This document shows positions 1 through 6,398 of a DNA stretch of 6,399 nt, piece after piece. The stretch is from RGIG7300 sp045133915 (GTDB lineage: Bacteria; Bacillota; Clostridia; Oscillospirales; CAG-272), in assembly GCA_045133915.1 (NCBI GenBank), contig JBGUUX010000014.1, positions 1-6,399 of the forward strand, read 5' to 3'. Each line of letters opens with the position of its first letter. Positions within the stretch are counted from its first letter, which is position 1. The notes beneath the pieces were generated by a model, which did not search any database, was not told the DNA's origin, and was given only the letters and a program-made list of their open reading frames with translations. The position numbers were made by a program, and so were the translations under genes.

Positions 1-780
1 GATGACGAAGAGCTCCTCGAGCTCGTTGAGATGGAGATCAGAGATCTTCTTTCTCAGTACGACTTCCCCGGCGATGATCTTCCTATCATTCGTGGTTCCG
101 CTCGTGAGGCACTTCTCAGCGAGTCCAAGGATATCAACGATCCTGTATACGCTCCTATCGTTGAGCTTATGAACGCAGTTGACGAGTACATTCCTACTCC
201 CGAGAGAAAGGCTGACCTTGACTTCCTTCTCCCTGTAGAGGACGTATTCTCCATTTCCGGTCGTGGTACCGTTGCTACCGGTAGAGTAGAGCGTGGTACC
301 ATCAAGGTAGGCGACGTTGTTGAGATCGTTGGTCTTACCGATGAGAAGCAGACAACAACCGTTACCGGTGTTGAGATGTTCCACAAGATGATGGATCAGG
401 CTGAGGCTGGTGACAACGTAGGTCTCCTCCTCCGTGGTATCGACAAGAAGGGTATCGAGCGTGGTCAGGTTCTCTGTAAGCCCGGTTCCGTTCATCCTCA
501 CACCAAGTTCGTTGGTCAGGTTTACGTTCTTACCGAAAAGGAAGGCGGCCGTAAGAAGCCCTTCTTCTCCGGCTACAGACCTCAGTTCTACTTCAGAACA
601 ACTGACGTTACCGGTATCATCACTCTTCCCGAAGGCACCGAGATGTGCCGTCCTGGCGATAACGTAGATATGTCCGTTGAGCTTATCACTCCTATCGCTA
701 TTGAGAAGGGTCTCCGTTTCGCTATCCGTGAGGGTGGTAGAACAGTTGGTTCCGGCGTTGTTATCGAGATCAACGACTAA
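1..780 (+). CDS. tuf: Elongation factor Tu, C-terminal two thirds (5' end outside window)
   Basis: EF-Tu is the GTPase that delivers aminoacyl-tRNA to the ribosomal A site in the cytoplasm. The frame is open from base 1, so the gene starts upstream; the ATG at 31 is an internal methionine. The 259 visible residues begin DDEELLELVE, just after the NKCD guanine-binding motif in other EF-Tu proteins, so about 140 residues (P-loop, switch regions, NKxD) are missing. What is seen: the end of the G domain with the G5 motif RGSA (fragment residues 31-34), domain II with SGRGTVATGRVERG (about 87-100), and domain III with KPGSVHPHTKF, GYRPQFYFRTTDVTG (about 191-205) and RFAIREGGRTVGSG near the end. 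The C-terminus is at the normal family position. Codon use is strongly biased (GGT, CGT, GTT, CTT, CTC), as in a highly expressed gene and unlike the genes downstream. A terminator follows 19 bp after the stop. Identity is essentially certain. Confidence 0.98.
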   Translation, partial: DDEELLELVEMEIRDLLSQYDFPGDDLPIIRGSAREALLSESKDINDPVYAPIVELMNAVDEYIPTPERKADLDFLLPVEDVFSISGRGTVATGRVERGTIKVGDVVEIVGLTDEKQTTTVTGVEMFHKMMDQAEAGDNVGLLLRGIDKKGIERGQVLCKPGSVHPHTKFVGQVYVLTEKEGGRKKPFFSGYRPQFYFRTTDVTGIITLPEGTEMCRPGDNVDMSVELITPIAIEKGLRFAIREGGRTVGSGVVIEIND

Positions 781-799
781 TTTCAATTAGATTGCAATT

Positions 800-830
800 C
801 AAGGAAAGTCCTAGGACTTTCCTTGTTTGC
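800..830 (+). terminator. Intrinsic terminator after tuf (perfect palindrome)
   Basis: Bases 800-825 form a perfect 26-bp palindrome, with arms CAAGGAAAGTC and GACTTTCCTTG around CTAG. It is followed by TTTGCATATATTTATT, which is T-rich but not an unbroken T-run. It starts 19 bp after the tuf stop and most likely ends the tuf transcript. The imperfect T-tract leaves room for some read-through into the vanZ-like pair. Confidence 0.75.
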
Positions 831-843
831 ATATATTTATTGT

Positions 844-1344
844 ATGAAGAAAGTAGTTATCTGTATTATATTATGGAGCCTTGTAATAGGCTGGATGGGT
901 ATTATTTTTTATTTTTCACATCAGACATCAACCGTGTCGTCAGCATTAAGCAAGGATCTGGCTAAAGATGTATACGAAAGCGTAGACCTTACTCCCGAGA
1001 GGTTTGAACACAAGCCGGATGAGTGGTTGATCGCTCATTATAAGATTTTGGTGCGAAAGGTAGCGCATCTGGTTCAGTTTTTTGTATTGGGGATACTATT
1101 GACACTGGCTTTGAGCATGCATATCAGCAGCATAAACAGGGTGACGGTATATTCCTTTATCATATCTGCGCTGTATGCAATAGGTGACGAGATACATCAA
1201 AGCTTCATTCCCGGCAGAGGAGCAAAAACCGGCGACGTTATCATAGATCTTGTCGGAATACTTTTAGGATGCATGCTGATATGGTGCACCGTAAAACTAA
1301 TTAGCAGATTTAAGAAGGCGAAAAGTGAAAAAATTAGTAATTAA
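844..1344 (+). CDS. VanZ-family membrane protein, first paralog
   Basis: A 166-residue integral membrane protein of the VanZ-like family. VanZ of Tn1546 gives low-level teicoplanin resistance, but most family members are uncharacterised, so resistance should not be assumed. About four membrane segments are visible (roughly residues 4-24, 74-94, 99-114 and 131-152). The family signature is present: RKVAH (71-75), DEIHQ (115-119), PGR (123-125), then D131 and D135 leading into GILLGC. I chose the ATG at 844 because it aligns with the start of the downstream paralog (MKK.V..ILW.LV). An in-frame TTG at 823 would add seven residues but lies inside the tuf terminator stem. No good Shine-Dalgarno sequence precedes 844, which is odd: the mRNA could be leaderless (TATATT at 832-837 sits at a -10 distance) or poorly translated. 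It overlaps the next gene by 20 bp. Family assignment is firm; function is unknown. Confidence 0.88.
   Translation: MKKVVICIILWSLVIGWMGIIFYFSHQTSTVSSALSKDLAKDVYESVDLTPERFEHKPDEWLIAHYKILVRKVAHLVQFFVLGILLTLALSMHISSINRVTVYSFIISALYAIGDEIHQSFIPGRGAKTGDVIIDLVGILLGCMLIWCTVKLISRFKKAKSEKISN
1312..1327 (+). promoter_or_regulatory. Ribosome binding site and GTG start of the second VanZ-like gene
   Basis: AAGAAGG at 1312-1318 lies six bases before GTG at 1325, inside the 3' end of the preceding gene. This supports the GTG start, gives MKKLVIK matching the paralog's MKKVVIC, and suggests translational coupling. Confidence 0.7.
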
Positions 1345-1795
1345 ATTTATTTTATGGACGCTTGTTGTCTCGTTGATGGCATTTATTTTCGTTATGTCCT
1401 CCGAGCCTGCGACAGATTCTTCTGTAACAAGCGGTAACACCTTGAGAGTATTATTGAATATCTTTTATCCGAGTTTTAAGGAAATGGATGCGGCACAACA
1501 GCAGGAAATAATCGAAGCAAATCAGCATTTTATCCGAAAAACAGCTCATTTTTCTCTGTATGCCGTTATGGGTATATTGGTCAGTCTTGCCGTTGCTCAG
1601 CATATCAAGAAATTTTCGCTTATATCTTATGCCATAGGTACACTTTATGCAATAAGTGATGAGATCCACCAGTTATACGTACCGGGTCGCAGCGGACAGA
1701 TATCCGACGTGTTGCTTGATTGCGCCGGTGTGTTGCTTGGTTGTATTATAATTTTCATACTATACAGATATGTCAACCGAAAAAAAGCGCGATAG
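1325..1795 (+). CDS. VanZ-family membrane protein, second paralog
   Basis: A 156-residue VanZ-like membrane protein, clearly paralogous to the gene just upstream. Both begin MKK.V..ILW.LV, both have the RK..H motif at residues 71-75 (here RKTAH), and both share LYAI.DEIHQ, PGR, DV..D and LLGC. In this copy DEIHQ is at 112-116, PGR at 120-122, and the acidic pair at D128 and D132. The external loop after the first membrane segment contains SSEPATDSS, a common style in clostridial members. About four membrane segments are predicted, with a basic tail (NRKKAR). The GTG start at 1325 is supported by a near-consensus AAGAAGG. The 20-bp overlap with the upstream stop points to one transcript and coupled translation, so the two proteins may be made together and could pair in the membrane; that pairing is inference. 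The 3' end of the gene forms the left arm of its own terminator. Confidence 0.9.
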   Translation: MKKLVIKFILWTLVVSLMAFIFVMSSEPATDSSVTSGNTLRVLLNIFYPSFKEMDAAQQQEIIEANQHFIRKTAHFSLYAVMGILVSLAVAQHIKKFSLISYAIGTLYAISDEIHQLYVPGRSGQISDVLLDCAGVLLGCIIIFILYRYVNRKKAR

Positions 1796-1817
1796 CTTTT
1801 AGCGGTTGACATTTTTT
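1771..1817 (+). terminator. Intrinsic terminator of the vanZ-like pair
   Basis: TGTCAACCG (1771-1779) pairs with CGGTTGACA (1803-1811). An inner stem AAAAGC (1783-1788) pairs with GCTTTT (1795-1800) around the loop GCGATA. T6 follows at 1812-1817. The left arm is coding sequence and the stop codon lies at the loop. The right arm also contains the -35 box of the next gene. Confidence 0.85.
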
Positions 1818-1834
1818 GATATGTTTGTTAAAAT
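1806..1834 (+). promoter_or_regulatory. Sigma-A type promoter of the surface-protein gene
   Basis: TTGACA (1806-1811) is a perfect -35 box. After exactly 17 bp comes TAAAAT (1829-1834), five of six matches to the -10 consensus, preceded by TG one base earlier (extended -10). Transcription should start near 1841, giving a leader of about 24 bases before the ATG at 1865. The T-run of the upstream terminator forms the start of the spacer. Confidence 0.85.
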
Positions 1835-1851
1835 AAAATTAACAAATATAT
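1819..1851 (+). promoter_or_regulatory. Dyad overlapping the -10 box, possible operator
   Basis: ATATGTTTGTTAA (1819-1831) and TTAACAAATATAT (1839-1851) are inverted repeats of 13 bases with one mismatch, around a seven-base AT-only centre. The dyad covers the -10 box and the expected transcription start, the usual place for a repressor site. It is AT-rich, so a chance dyad cannot be excluded. No regulator gene is in the window. Confidence 0.4.
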
Positions 1852-1852
1852 T

Positions 1853-1857
1853 GGAGG
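1853..1857 (+). promoter_or_regulatory. Ribosome binding site of the surface-protein gene
   Basis: GGAGG at 1853-1857 lies seven bases before the ATG at 1865. It is a consensus Shine-Dalgarno sequence at ideal spacing and fixes the start codon. Confidence 0.9.
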
Positions 1858-1864
1858 AATAGGC

Positions 1865-2752
1865 ATGAGACGGTTTATAGCAATTTTTTTATGTGCGACA
1901 CTTCTGTGTTGTGCTCTGCCAACAGGAGTTTTGGCAGCAAACGACGTTATCGCTTCGGGTAAAGCAGGCGATAATATCAGATGGAGCCTTGATACAGAAG
2001 GACATCTTATTCTGTCAGGCAGCGGAGAGACTTATAACTTTGCATATTACGATTATCCGGTACCCTGGAAAGACTACAGGACTGATATTAAGACAGTTGC
2101 AATTGGTGAGGGAATAACCACACTTCACCAGAATACCTTTTACGGATGTAGCAATATGACAGAGATCACTCTGCTAAGTACACTTACTGATATTACCGGT
2201 AACGTCACTTTTTACGGATGTACCAATCTGAAAAAGGTACATATATCCGATCTTGATGCCTGGTGTAGAATGAATTTTGGCTTGGTGCAGCATCAGGAAC
2301 AGGCATCCCCTCTCTTTGGAGGAGCTACACTTTTGCTTAACGGTGAGGAGATAACCGAGATAACCGTACCTGACGACGTTACCACTATCTGGTCTTATCA
2401 GTACAGTATTCCCACCTTAAAGAAACTTATATTGCCCGACAGTATCGAAACGGTGGCCGCGTATTCTTTTAAAAACACTAAGAATACCGAGATCCATATT
2501 TCCGATCTGGAAGAGTGGCTTGAAATAGATTTCAGACTTTTCCAAAGCGGACCTCTCGACAAAGCTACTCTTTATATCGACGGTGAGCCGCTCACGTCTC
2601 TTACCGTTCCCGACGGTATCACCGAAATAAAGAAGAGCGCTTTTAACGGCTATGATAAACTCACATATCTTGACTTAAACGACGTCACCTCGGTAGTGAG
2701 TATGCCTTTTACGGATGTAAGGGACTTGAGGTCGTTGACCTGTCAGATGTAG
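1865..2752 (+). CDS. BspA-type leucine-rich-repeat surface protein, N-terminal fragment (frameshifted)
   Basis: The first 295 codons of a large secreted repeat protein, cut off by a frameshift. Residues 1-24 are a signal peptide: MRRF, a hydrophobic core, then VLA|A as the likely signal peptidase I site. Residues about 31-55 form a cap (GDNIRWSLDTEGHLILSGSG) that recurs twice in the downstream part. BspA-type repeats follow, for example TFYGCSNM and TFYGCTNL, with two copies of a linker of the form HISDLxxW...NGE..T..TVPD. The start is well supported by GGAGG and the promoter. The frame is authentic up to about V277 (base 2695). The last 18 residues, up to CQM, are out-of-frame and do not resemble the repeats. 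The rest of the protein continues in another frame from 2698 to 6255. As sequenced, the product would be exported but lack the SLH wall anchor, so it would probably be released or degraded. BspA-like proteins in other bacteria are adhesins; the ligand here is unknown. Confidence 0.88.
   Translation: MRRFIAIFLCATLLCCALPTGVLAANDVIASGKAGDNIRWSLDTEGHLILSGSGETYNFAYYDYPVPWKDYRTDIKTVAIGEGITTLHQNTFYGCSNMTEITLLSTLTDITGNVTFYGCTNLKKVHISDLDAWCRMNFGLVQHQEQASPLFGGATLLLNGEEITEITVPDDVTTIWSYQYSIPTLKKLILPDSIETVAAYSFKNTKNTEIHISDLEEWLEIDFRLFQSGPLDKATLYIDGEPLTSLTVPDGITEIKKSAFNGYDKLTYLDLNDVTSVVSMPFTDVRDLRSLTCQM
2693..2700 (+). other. Frameshift site in the surface-protein gene
   Basis: Upstream, the frame reads LDLNDVTSV, ending with GTA at 2693-2695. 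Downstream, the other frame reads EYAFYGCKGLEVVDL from GAG at 2698. Only two bases (GT, 2696-2697) lie between, where a glycine codon GGT would give VTSVGEYAFYGC, an ideal BspA repeat. The simplest explanation is loss of one G next to 2696; a two-base insertion is the alternative. There is no homopolymer run or slippery heptamer, so neither phase variation nor programmed frameshifting is suggested. Confidence 0.88.
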
Positions 2753-2805
2753 AGAGTTTAGACTTTGAATGTTTTAATCAATGCGAAAGCCTTAAGGAAG
2801 TATAC

Positions 2806-5800
2806 GTGTCCCACAGCATTACCCAGATGGACAGCAATGCTTTTGGTTGGAACGACAGCGTTGAAAAAATTCATATAACCGATCTTTATGAGTATTGTAC
2901 CGATCAGCACTGTTATCAAAATCTGTATAACAATGAAGATTGCGGTGTATATCTCAACGGGGAACTGATCACTCATCTGGATATTCCTCTTGGTATAGAT
3001 ATATATAATACCAATGCTTTTACCGGATACATCCGTTTAGAGAGCGTTAGTGTACCTGAGGGTGTTACAGAGATAGGCACAGGAGCATTTTCTTCCTGTG
3101 ATAATCTTACAAGCGTGTCTTTACCGCAAACACTTACCGCTATCGGCGAAAGAGCCTTTTCTTCTACCGGTCTTGTGGATATTGATATTCCCGATAACGT
3201 GTCTATCATATCCAAAGAGGCCTTTGTATATTGCGATGAGCTTACCCACGTATCATTGCCCAAAGGTTGTACCACCATATCCGAAGGCGCGTTTTACATT
3301 TGCAATATTACCGGTCAGCTGATATTGCCCGACGGTCTGACACATATATACGACTACGCTTTTTGCGGTAATAGAATAACCGAAGTGACTATACCAAACA
3401 GCGTTGTATATATTGCCCCCGATGCCTTTGAATCTAACGAGGGTATGGTAATATTATGCTATCTGGGTTCATATGCAGATAACTACGCCAAAGAAAATAA
3501 CATACCGGTAAAATATATAACACAAAGCAGATCGGCATCGGTAAAAACTCCTCCCAACAAAACCGTATATGCTCTCAACGAGGAGCTTGATCTTACAGGT
3601 CTTGTATTTGAGGTAGAGCTTGACGACGGTACAAAGCAGCTGGTAGATACGGGATTTACAGTAGGAGAATATGATTTTACTACCCCCGGTAAGAAGAATA
3701 TTACAATTAATGTAATGGGTCAGAGTGTTGACGTCACGGTAGAGGTTCTGTTAAAGGGACAGTGCGGTGAAAATGCATTCTGGTCAATATCCGACGGAGT
3801 GTTCACCCTTTCGGGCAACGGTGTTTCAGAGGTCGATATCTGGAACATACCTTGGGAACCTTACCGTGATTTAGTTACCAAAATTGATATCTCTGAAGGT
3901 ATAACAACAATAGGCTACAGATTTTTCAAAGGGTTTACCAACGTTACCGAGGTAGTTATCCCCGCAAGTGTAGAAAAAATCGAAGGCTCTGCCTTTGAAG
4001 ACTGTAGCTCTTTAACAGACGTAACCTTTGCGGGATCTCCCGAAACAGTTGAGGAATGGGCGTTTGAGAGATGTGTCGCAGCAAAAAACGTACACGTTAA
4101 AAGTCTTGAAGACTGGTTCAACATTGGCTTTTACAACGCTACCTCCAATCCTTTGTACTATGCAGGCAATCTCTACGTTGACGGACACAGACTCAGCAAC
4201 GTTACCGTGCCCGACGGTGTAACCAAGATCTATCCCTGTGCCTTTGATTTTGACTTTTTGAAGAAGGTAACCATCCCCGATGGTGTAACTGAGATCGGCA
4301 TATATGCCTTCAGAGGCTGCGAAGAGCTTACCTCTGTTCGTATGCCCTTAAGTGTTACCTCGATTCACAGAGACGCTTTTGAGTATTGCTCAAAGGAGGT
4401 CAAAATATACTGTCCCGCAGGGGCGTATGCAGCCGAATATGCCTATGAAAATGAAATAGAATACGAGTATACCGACAAGGTAAAAGAAGTGAATATTGCC
4501 ACACTTCCCCATAAGACAGATTACTCTGTATACGATGTTGTGGACTTTTCGGGTCTTACCTTAGAGGTTATATTTGAAAACGGTGTTGTAATCACCACCG
4601 ACCATAACTATAGGGTAGAGGAATATGTCCTTGAATATGCGGGTGAGAAGGAGATAACCTTATATTATAAGGACAAATCCGTTATTCTTACCGTTAACGT
4701 GGGTATGGGCGACGTCCTTGCGCAGGGTTACTGCGGTGTAGATGTAAACTGGATACTCTACGAAAACGGATACCTTAATATCTACGGCGAAGGAATGATG
4801 GAAGAGTCTCCCTGGCTTACCTACGCAGATACTGTAAAGACGGTAGTTATCGAGGAAGGCGTTACCACTATATGCGAGGAAGCGTTTAAAAACTGTAGAA
4901 ATATTTCTGCTATACATATACCCACCAGTATGGAAACCGTGAAATACTCTGTATTTGAGGGTGTTCCTAAAATAGACAAGATGTACATCACAAGCCTTAC
5001 TGCATATTGCAATATATACTTTGAGCACGTGCTTTCAACTCCGCTCAGCAGAGGCGCCGCTCTTATAGTTAACGGCGAGGAGATCACCGATCTTGTTATC
5101 CCCGAGGGTGTTGAGCATATAGGTGACAATCAGTTCTACGATGCTGAATTTAATTCGGTCACCCTACCTTCAACTCTCATATCCATAGGCAACTCGGCAT
5201 TTTCATGTATGGATGGACTTACAAGCATACATATCCCTGATTCTGTTACCGATATAACTCATTTTGCCTTTTACAGTTGCTATAACCTGAAAGAAGTGAC
5301 AGGAGGAAAGGGTGTTGTCCACGTGGGTATGTCCGCTTTCGGAGGTACCCCCTTCATCGAACAGAAGGAAGTATACGTCGGTGACATGCTGATCCACGTT
5401 GATCCTTCGGTCAAGGGTATATACAGCGTTGATTACGGTACCAAGATAATCGGTATAGAGTGCTTTGCAAAATGTGATAATATAACGCTGATCATAGTTC
5501 CCAATACCGTTACCGAGATAAGCTGGGCGGCTTTTAATAATTGCACAAAGCTCAAAGAGGTCATGATACCCGAGAGTGTGACAAGCATTGATATAACGGC
5601 GTTTGATAAACCTTATACCACGGTGATCAGGTGTAAGGAGGGCAGCTACGCCGCAGAGTTTGCCAAGATGTTCGGTATACCCTACGAGTATTATGAAAGC
5701 AAGGTATTCTCCGACGTTAAGGCAAACGCCTGGTATGCAGATGCGGTTACCTACTGTACCGAGCGCGGCTATATCAGCGGAATGTCGGATAATAGCTTTG

Positions 5801-6255
5801 CCCCCAACAACAACCTTACCCGTGAGCAGTTCGTTATGATACTGTCACAGGTAGCAGGAGTGGATACAGATCAGTATAAGGAGCTTGATGACGGCTTTGC
5901 GGACACCAAGAGCGGTATGTGGTACAGCGGTGCCGTATACTGGGCGGTAAGCGAAGGCTACGTCAGCGGTGTTGCAGCTGATCGCTTCGGTCTTGGACAG
6001 AACATCACCCGCGAACAGCTTGCCAGACTCTTCTACCTCTATGCAGAGAGCGTTGGTATGGACGTTACTTCCCGTGCAGATCTGTCTAAGTTTGCAGACA
6101 GCTCCAAGATAAGCTCATGGGCGTCGGATCAGATCAAATGGGCGGTTGCGGTTGGACTTATCAGCGGTATGTCAGAAACAAGCCTCTCTCCCAGAGGTAC
6201 TGCGACCAGAGCTCAGGCGGCGAGAATATTCATGTTGTTTGACCGTATAAACTAA
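2806..6255 (+). CDS. BspA-type leucine-rich-repeat protein with two Ig-like spacers and three SLH domains, C-terminal part (frameshifted)
   Basis: Continuation of the gene that starts at 1865. The frame carries recognisable repeats from 2698, so the GTG at 2806 is only the first possible start within it. Numbered on the restored 1463-residue protein: BspA-type repeats (pattern IG..AF..C..L) to about residue 555; a Big_3-like Ig domain 560-629 (P.KTVYALNEELDLTGL); a second cap plus about six repeats 632-869; a second Big_3-like domain 873-946; a third cap plus about nine repeats 954-1279; then three SLH domains at 1280-1332, 1343-1398 and 1407-1463. These have FSDV/FADT starts and TREQ, TREQ and TRAQ motifs. 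Each module ends with a GSYA.EYA-type strand. SLH domains bind pyruvylated secondary cell-wall polymer, so the intact protein would be surface-anchored and probably adhesive. Translated alone, this part has no signal peptide and would stay in the cytoplasm. AAGGAAG at 2794-2800 could allow re-initiation at 2806, but it also encodes repeat residues. Confidence 0.9.
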   Translation: MSHSITQMDSNAFGWNDSVEKIHITDLYEYCTDQHCYQNLYNNEDCGVYLNGELITHLDIPLGIDIYNTNAFTGYIRLESVSVPEGVTEIGTGAFSSCDNLTSVSLPQTLTAIGERAFSSTGLVDIDIPDNVSIISKEAFVYCDELTHVSLPKGCTTISEGAFYICNITGQLILPDGLTHIYDYAFCGNRITEVTIPNSVVYIAPDAFESNEGMVILCYLGSYADNYAKENNIPVKYITQSRSASVKTPPNKTVYALNEELDLTGLVFEVELDDGTKQLVDTGFTVGEYDFTTPGKKNITINVMGQSVDVTVEVLLKGQCGENAFWSISDGVFTLSGNGVSEVDIWNIPWEPYRDLVTKIDISEGITTIGYRFFKGFTNVTEVVIPASVEKIEGSAFEDCSSLTDVTFAGSPETVEEWAFERCVAAKNVHVKSLEDWFNIGFYNATSNPLYYAGNLYVDGHRLSNVTVPDGVTKIYPCAFDFDFLKKVTIPDGVTEIGIYAFRGCEELTSVRMPLSVTSIHRDAFEYCSKEVKIYCPAGAYAAEYAYENEIEYEYTDKVKEVNIATLPHKTDYSVYDVVDFSGLTLEVIFENGVVITTDHNYRVEEYVLEYAGEKEITLYYKDKSVILTVNVGMGDVLAQGYCGVDVNWILYENGYLNIYGEGMMEESPWLTYADTVKTVVIEEGVTTICEEAFKNCRNISAIHIPTSMETVKYSVFEGVPKIDKMYITSLTAYCNIYFEHVLSTPLSRGAALIVNGEEITDLVIPEGVEHIGDNQFYDAEFNSVTLPSTLISIGNSAFSCMDGLTSIHIPDSVTDITHFAFYSCYNLKEVTGGKGVVHVGMSAFGGTPFIEQKEVYVGDMLIHVDPSVKGIYSVDYGTKIIGIECFAKCDNITLIIVPNTVTEISWAAFNNCTKLKEVMIPESVTSIDITAFDKPYTTVIRCKEGSYAAEFAKMFGIPYEYYESKVFSDVKANAWYADAVTYCTERGYISGMSDNSFAPNNNLTREQFVMILSQVAGVDTDQYKELDDGFADTKSGMWYSGAVYWAVSEGYVSGVAADRFGLGQNITREQLARLFYLYAESVGMDVTSRADLSKFADSSKISSWASDQIKWAVAVGLISGMSETSLSPRGTATRAQAARIFMLFDRIN

Positions 6256-6259
6256 AAAA

Positions 6260-6289
6260 GAATGGCGTAAGCAAAAGCTTACGCCATTC
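6260..6289 (-). terminator. Intrinsic terminator, best read on the minus strand
   Basis: GAATGGCGTAAGC (6260-6272) and GCTTACGCCATTC (6277-6289) form a perfect 13-bp stem with loop AAAA. Six A bases (6254-6259) precede it on the + strand, giving T6 after the stem on the minus strand. No T-run follows on the + strand. It therefore looks like a terminator for a minus-strand gene to the right of the window. Starting five bases after the stop at 6253-6255, it may also end the surface-protein mRNA or protect its 3' end. Confidence 0.75.
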
Positions 6290-6318
6290 AGCGTGTCGAT
6301 AAACTTATCGGCACGCTG
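6289..6318. repeat. Second hairpin after the surface-protein gene
   Basis: CAGCGTG (6289-6295) pairs with CACGCTG (6312-6318), then one G-T wobble, then CGATAA (6297-6302) pairs with TTATCG (6305-6310). The stem is about 14 bp with a tiny loop and abuts the previous hairpin. There is no T-run on either side. The role is unknown; it could be a second terminator stem, an mRNA end-protecting structure or part of a dispersed repeat. Confidence 0.6.
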
Positions 6319-6346
6319 GCAGACTTCGAAAAAGGAAGGTAGGTTT

Positions 6347-6398
6347 CCACGAAAAGGGTCCGTAGGCGTACTAAGTACGGTAGTGACCCTTTTCGTGG
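6347..6398. repeat. Long inverted repeat at the right edge of the window
   Basis: CCACGAAAAGGGTC (6347-6360) and GACCCTTTTCGTGG (6385-6398) are perfect 14-base inverted repeats. Between them lies a smaller dyad, CGTACT (6367-6372) and AGTACG (6374-6379). No coding frame is seen here. The structure reaches the window edge and may continue. A dispersed intergenic repeat or a MITE-like element end are possible readings; neither can be shown from one copy. Confidence 0.6.

Noticed and set aside
54..386. Minus-strand open frame of 110 codons across tuf
   Set aside because: It lies fully inside the certain tuf coding region, has no ribosome binding site or recognisable protein character, and is explained by the biased codon use of tuf.
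844..1795. Glycopeptide resistance cluster
   Set aside because: Only VanZ-family proteins are present; there are no ligase, dehydrogenase, dipeptidase or two-component regulator genes, so family membership alone does not support a resistance call.
1865..1930. Lipoprotein signal for the surface protein
   Set aside because: Cysteines occur at residues 15-16, but they sit within the hydrophobic core without a proper lipobox; VLA|A at 24/25 fits ordinary signal peptidase I cleavage, and the SLH domains supply the anchoring.
2690..2702. Programmed -1 frameshift or phase-variable tract
   Set aside because: There is no slippery heptamer, homopolymer or short tandem repeat at the junction, and the glycine codon appears to lack one base, so translation in either frame cannot restore the ideal repeat exactly.
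4660..5129. Two minus-strand open frames of 122 and 102 codons inside the surface-protein gene
   Set aside because: Both are opposite a strongly supported repeat-protein frame, overlap each other and show no independent motif or start signal.
1898..6255. CRISPR array or simple DNA tandem repeat
   Set aside because: The repetition is at the protein level (leucine-rich repeats with varied spacing); no identical DNA repeat with regular spacers is visible.
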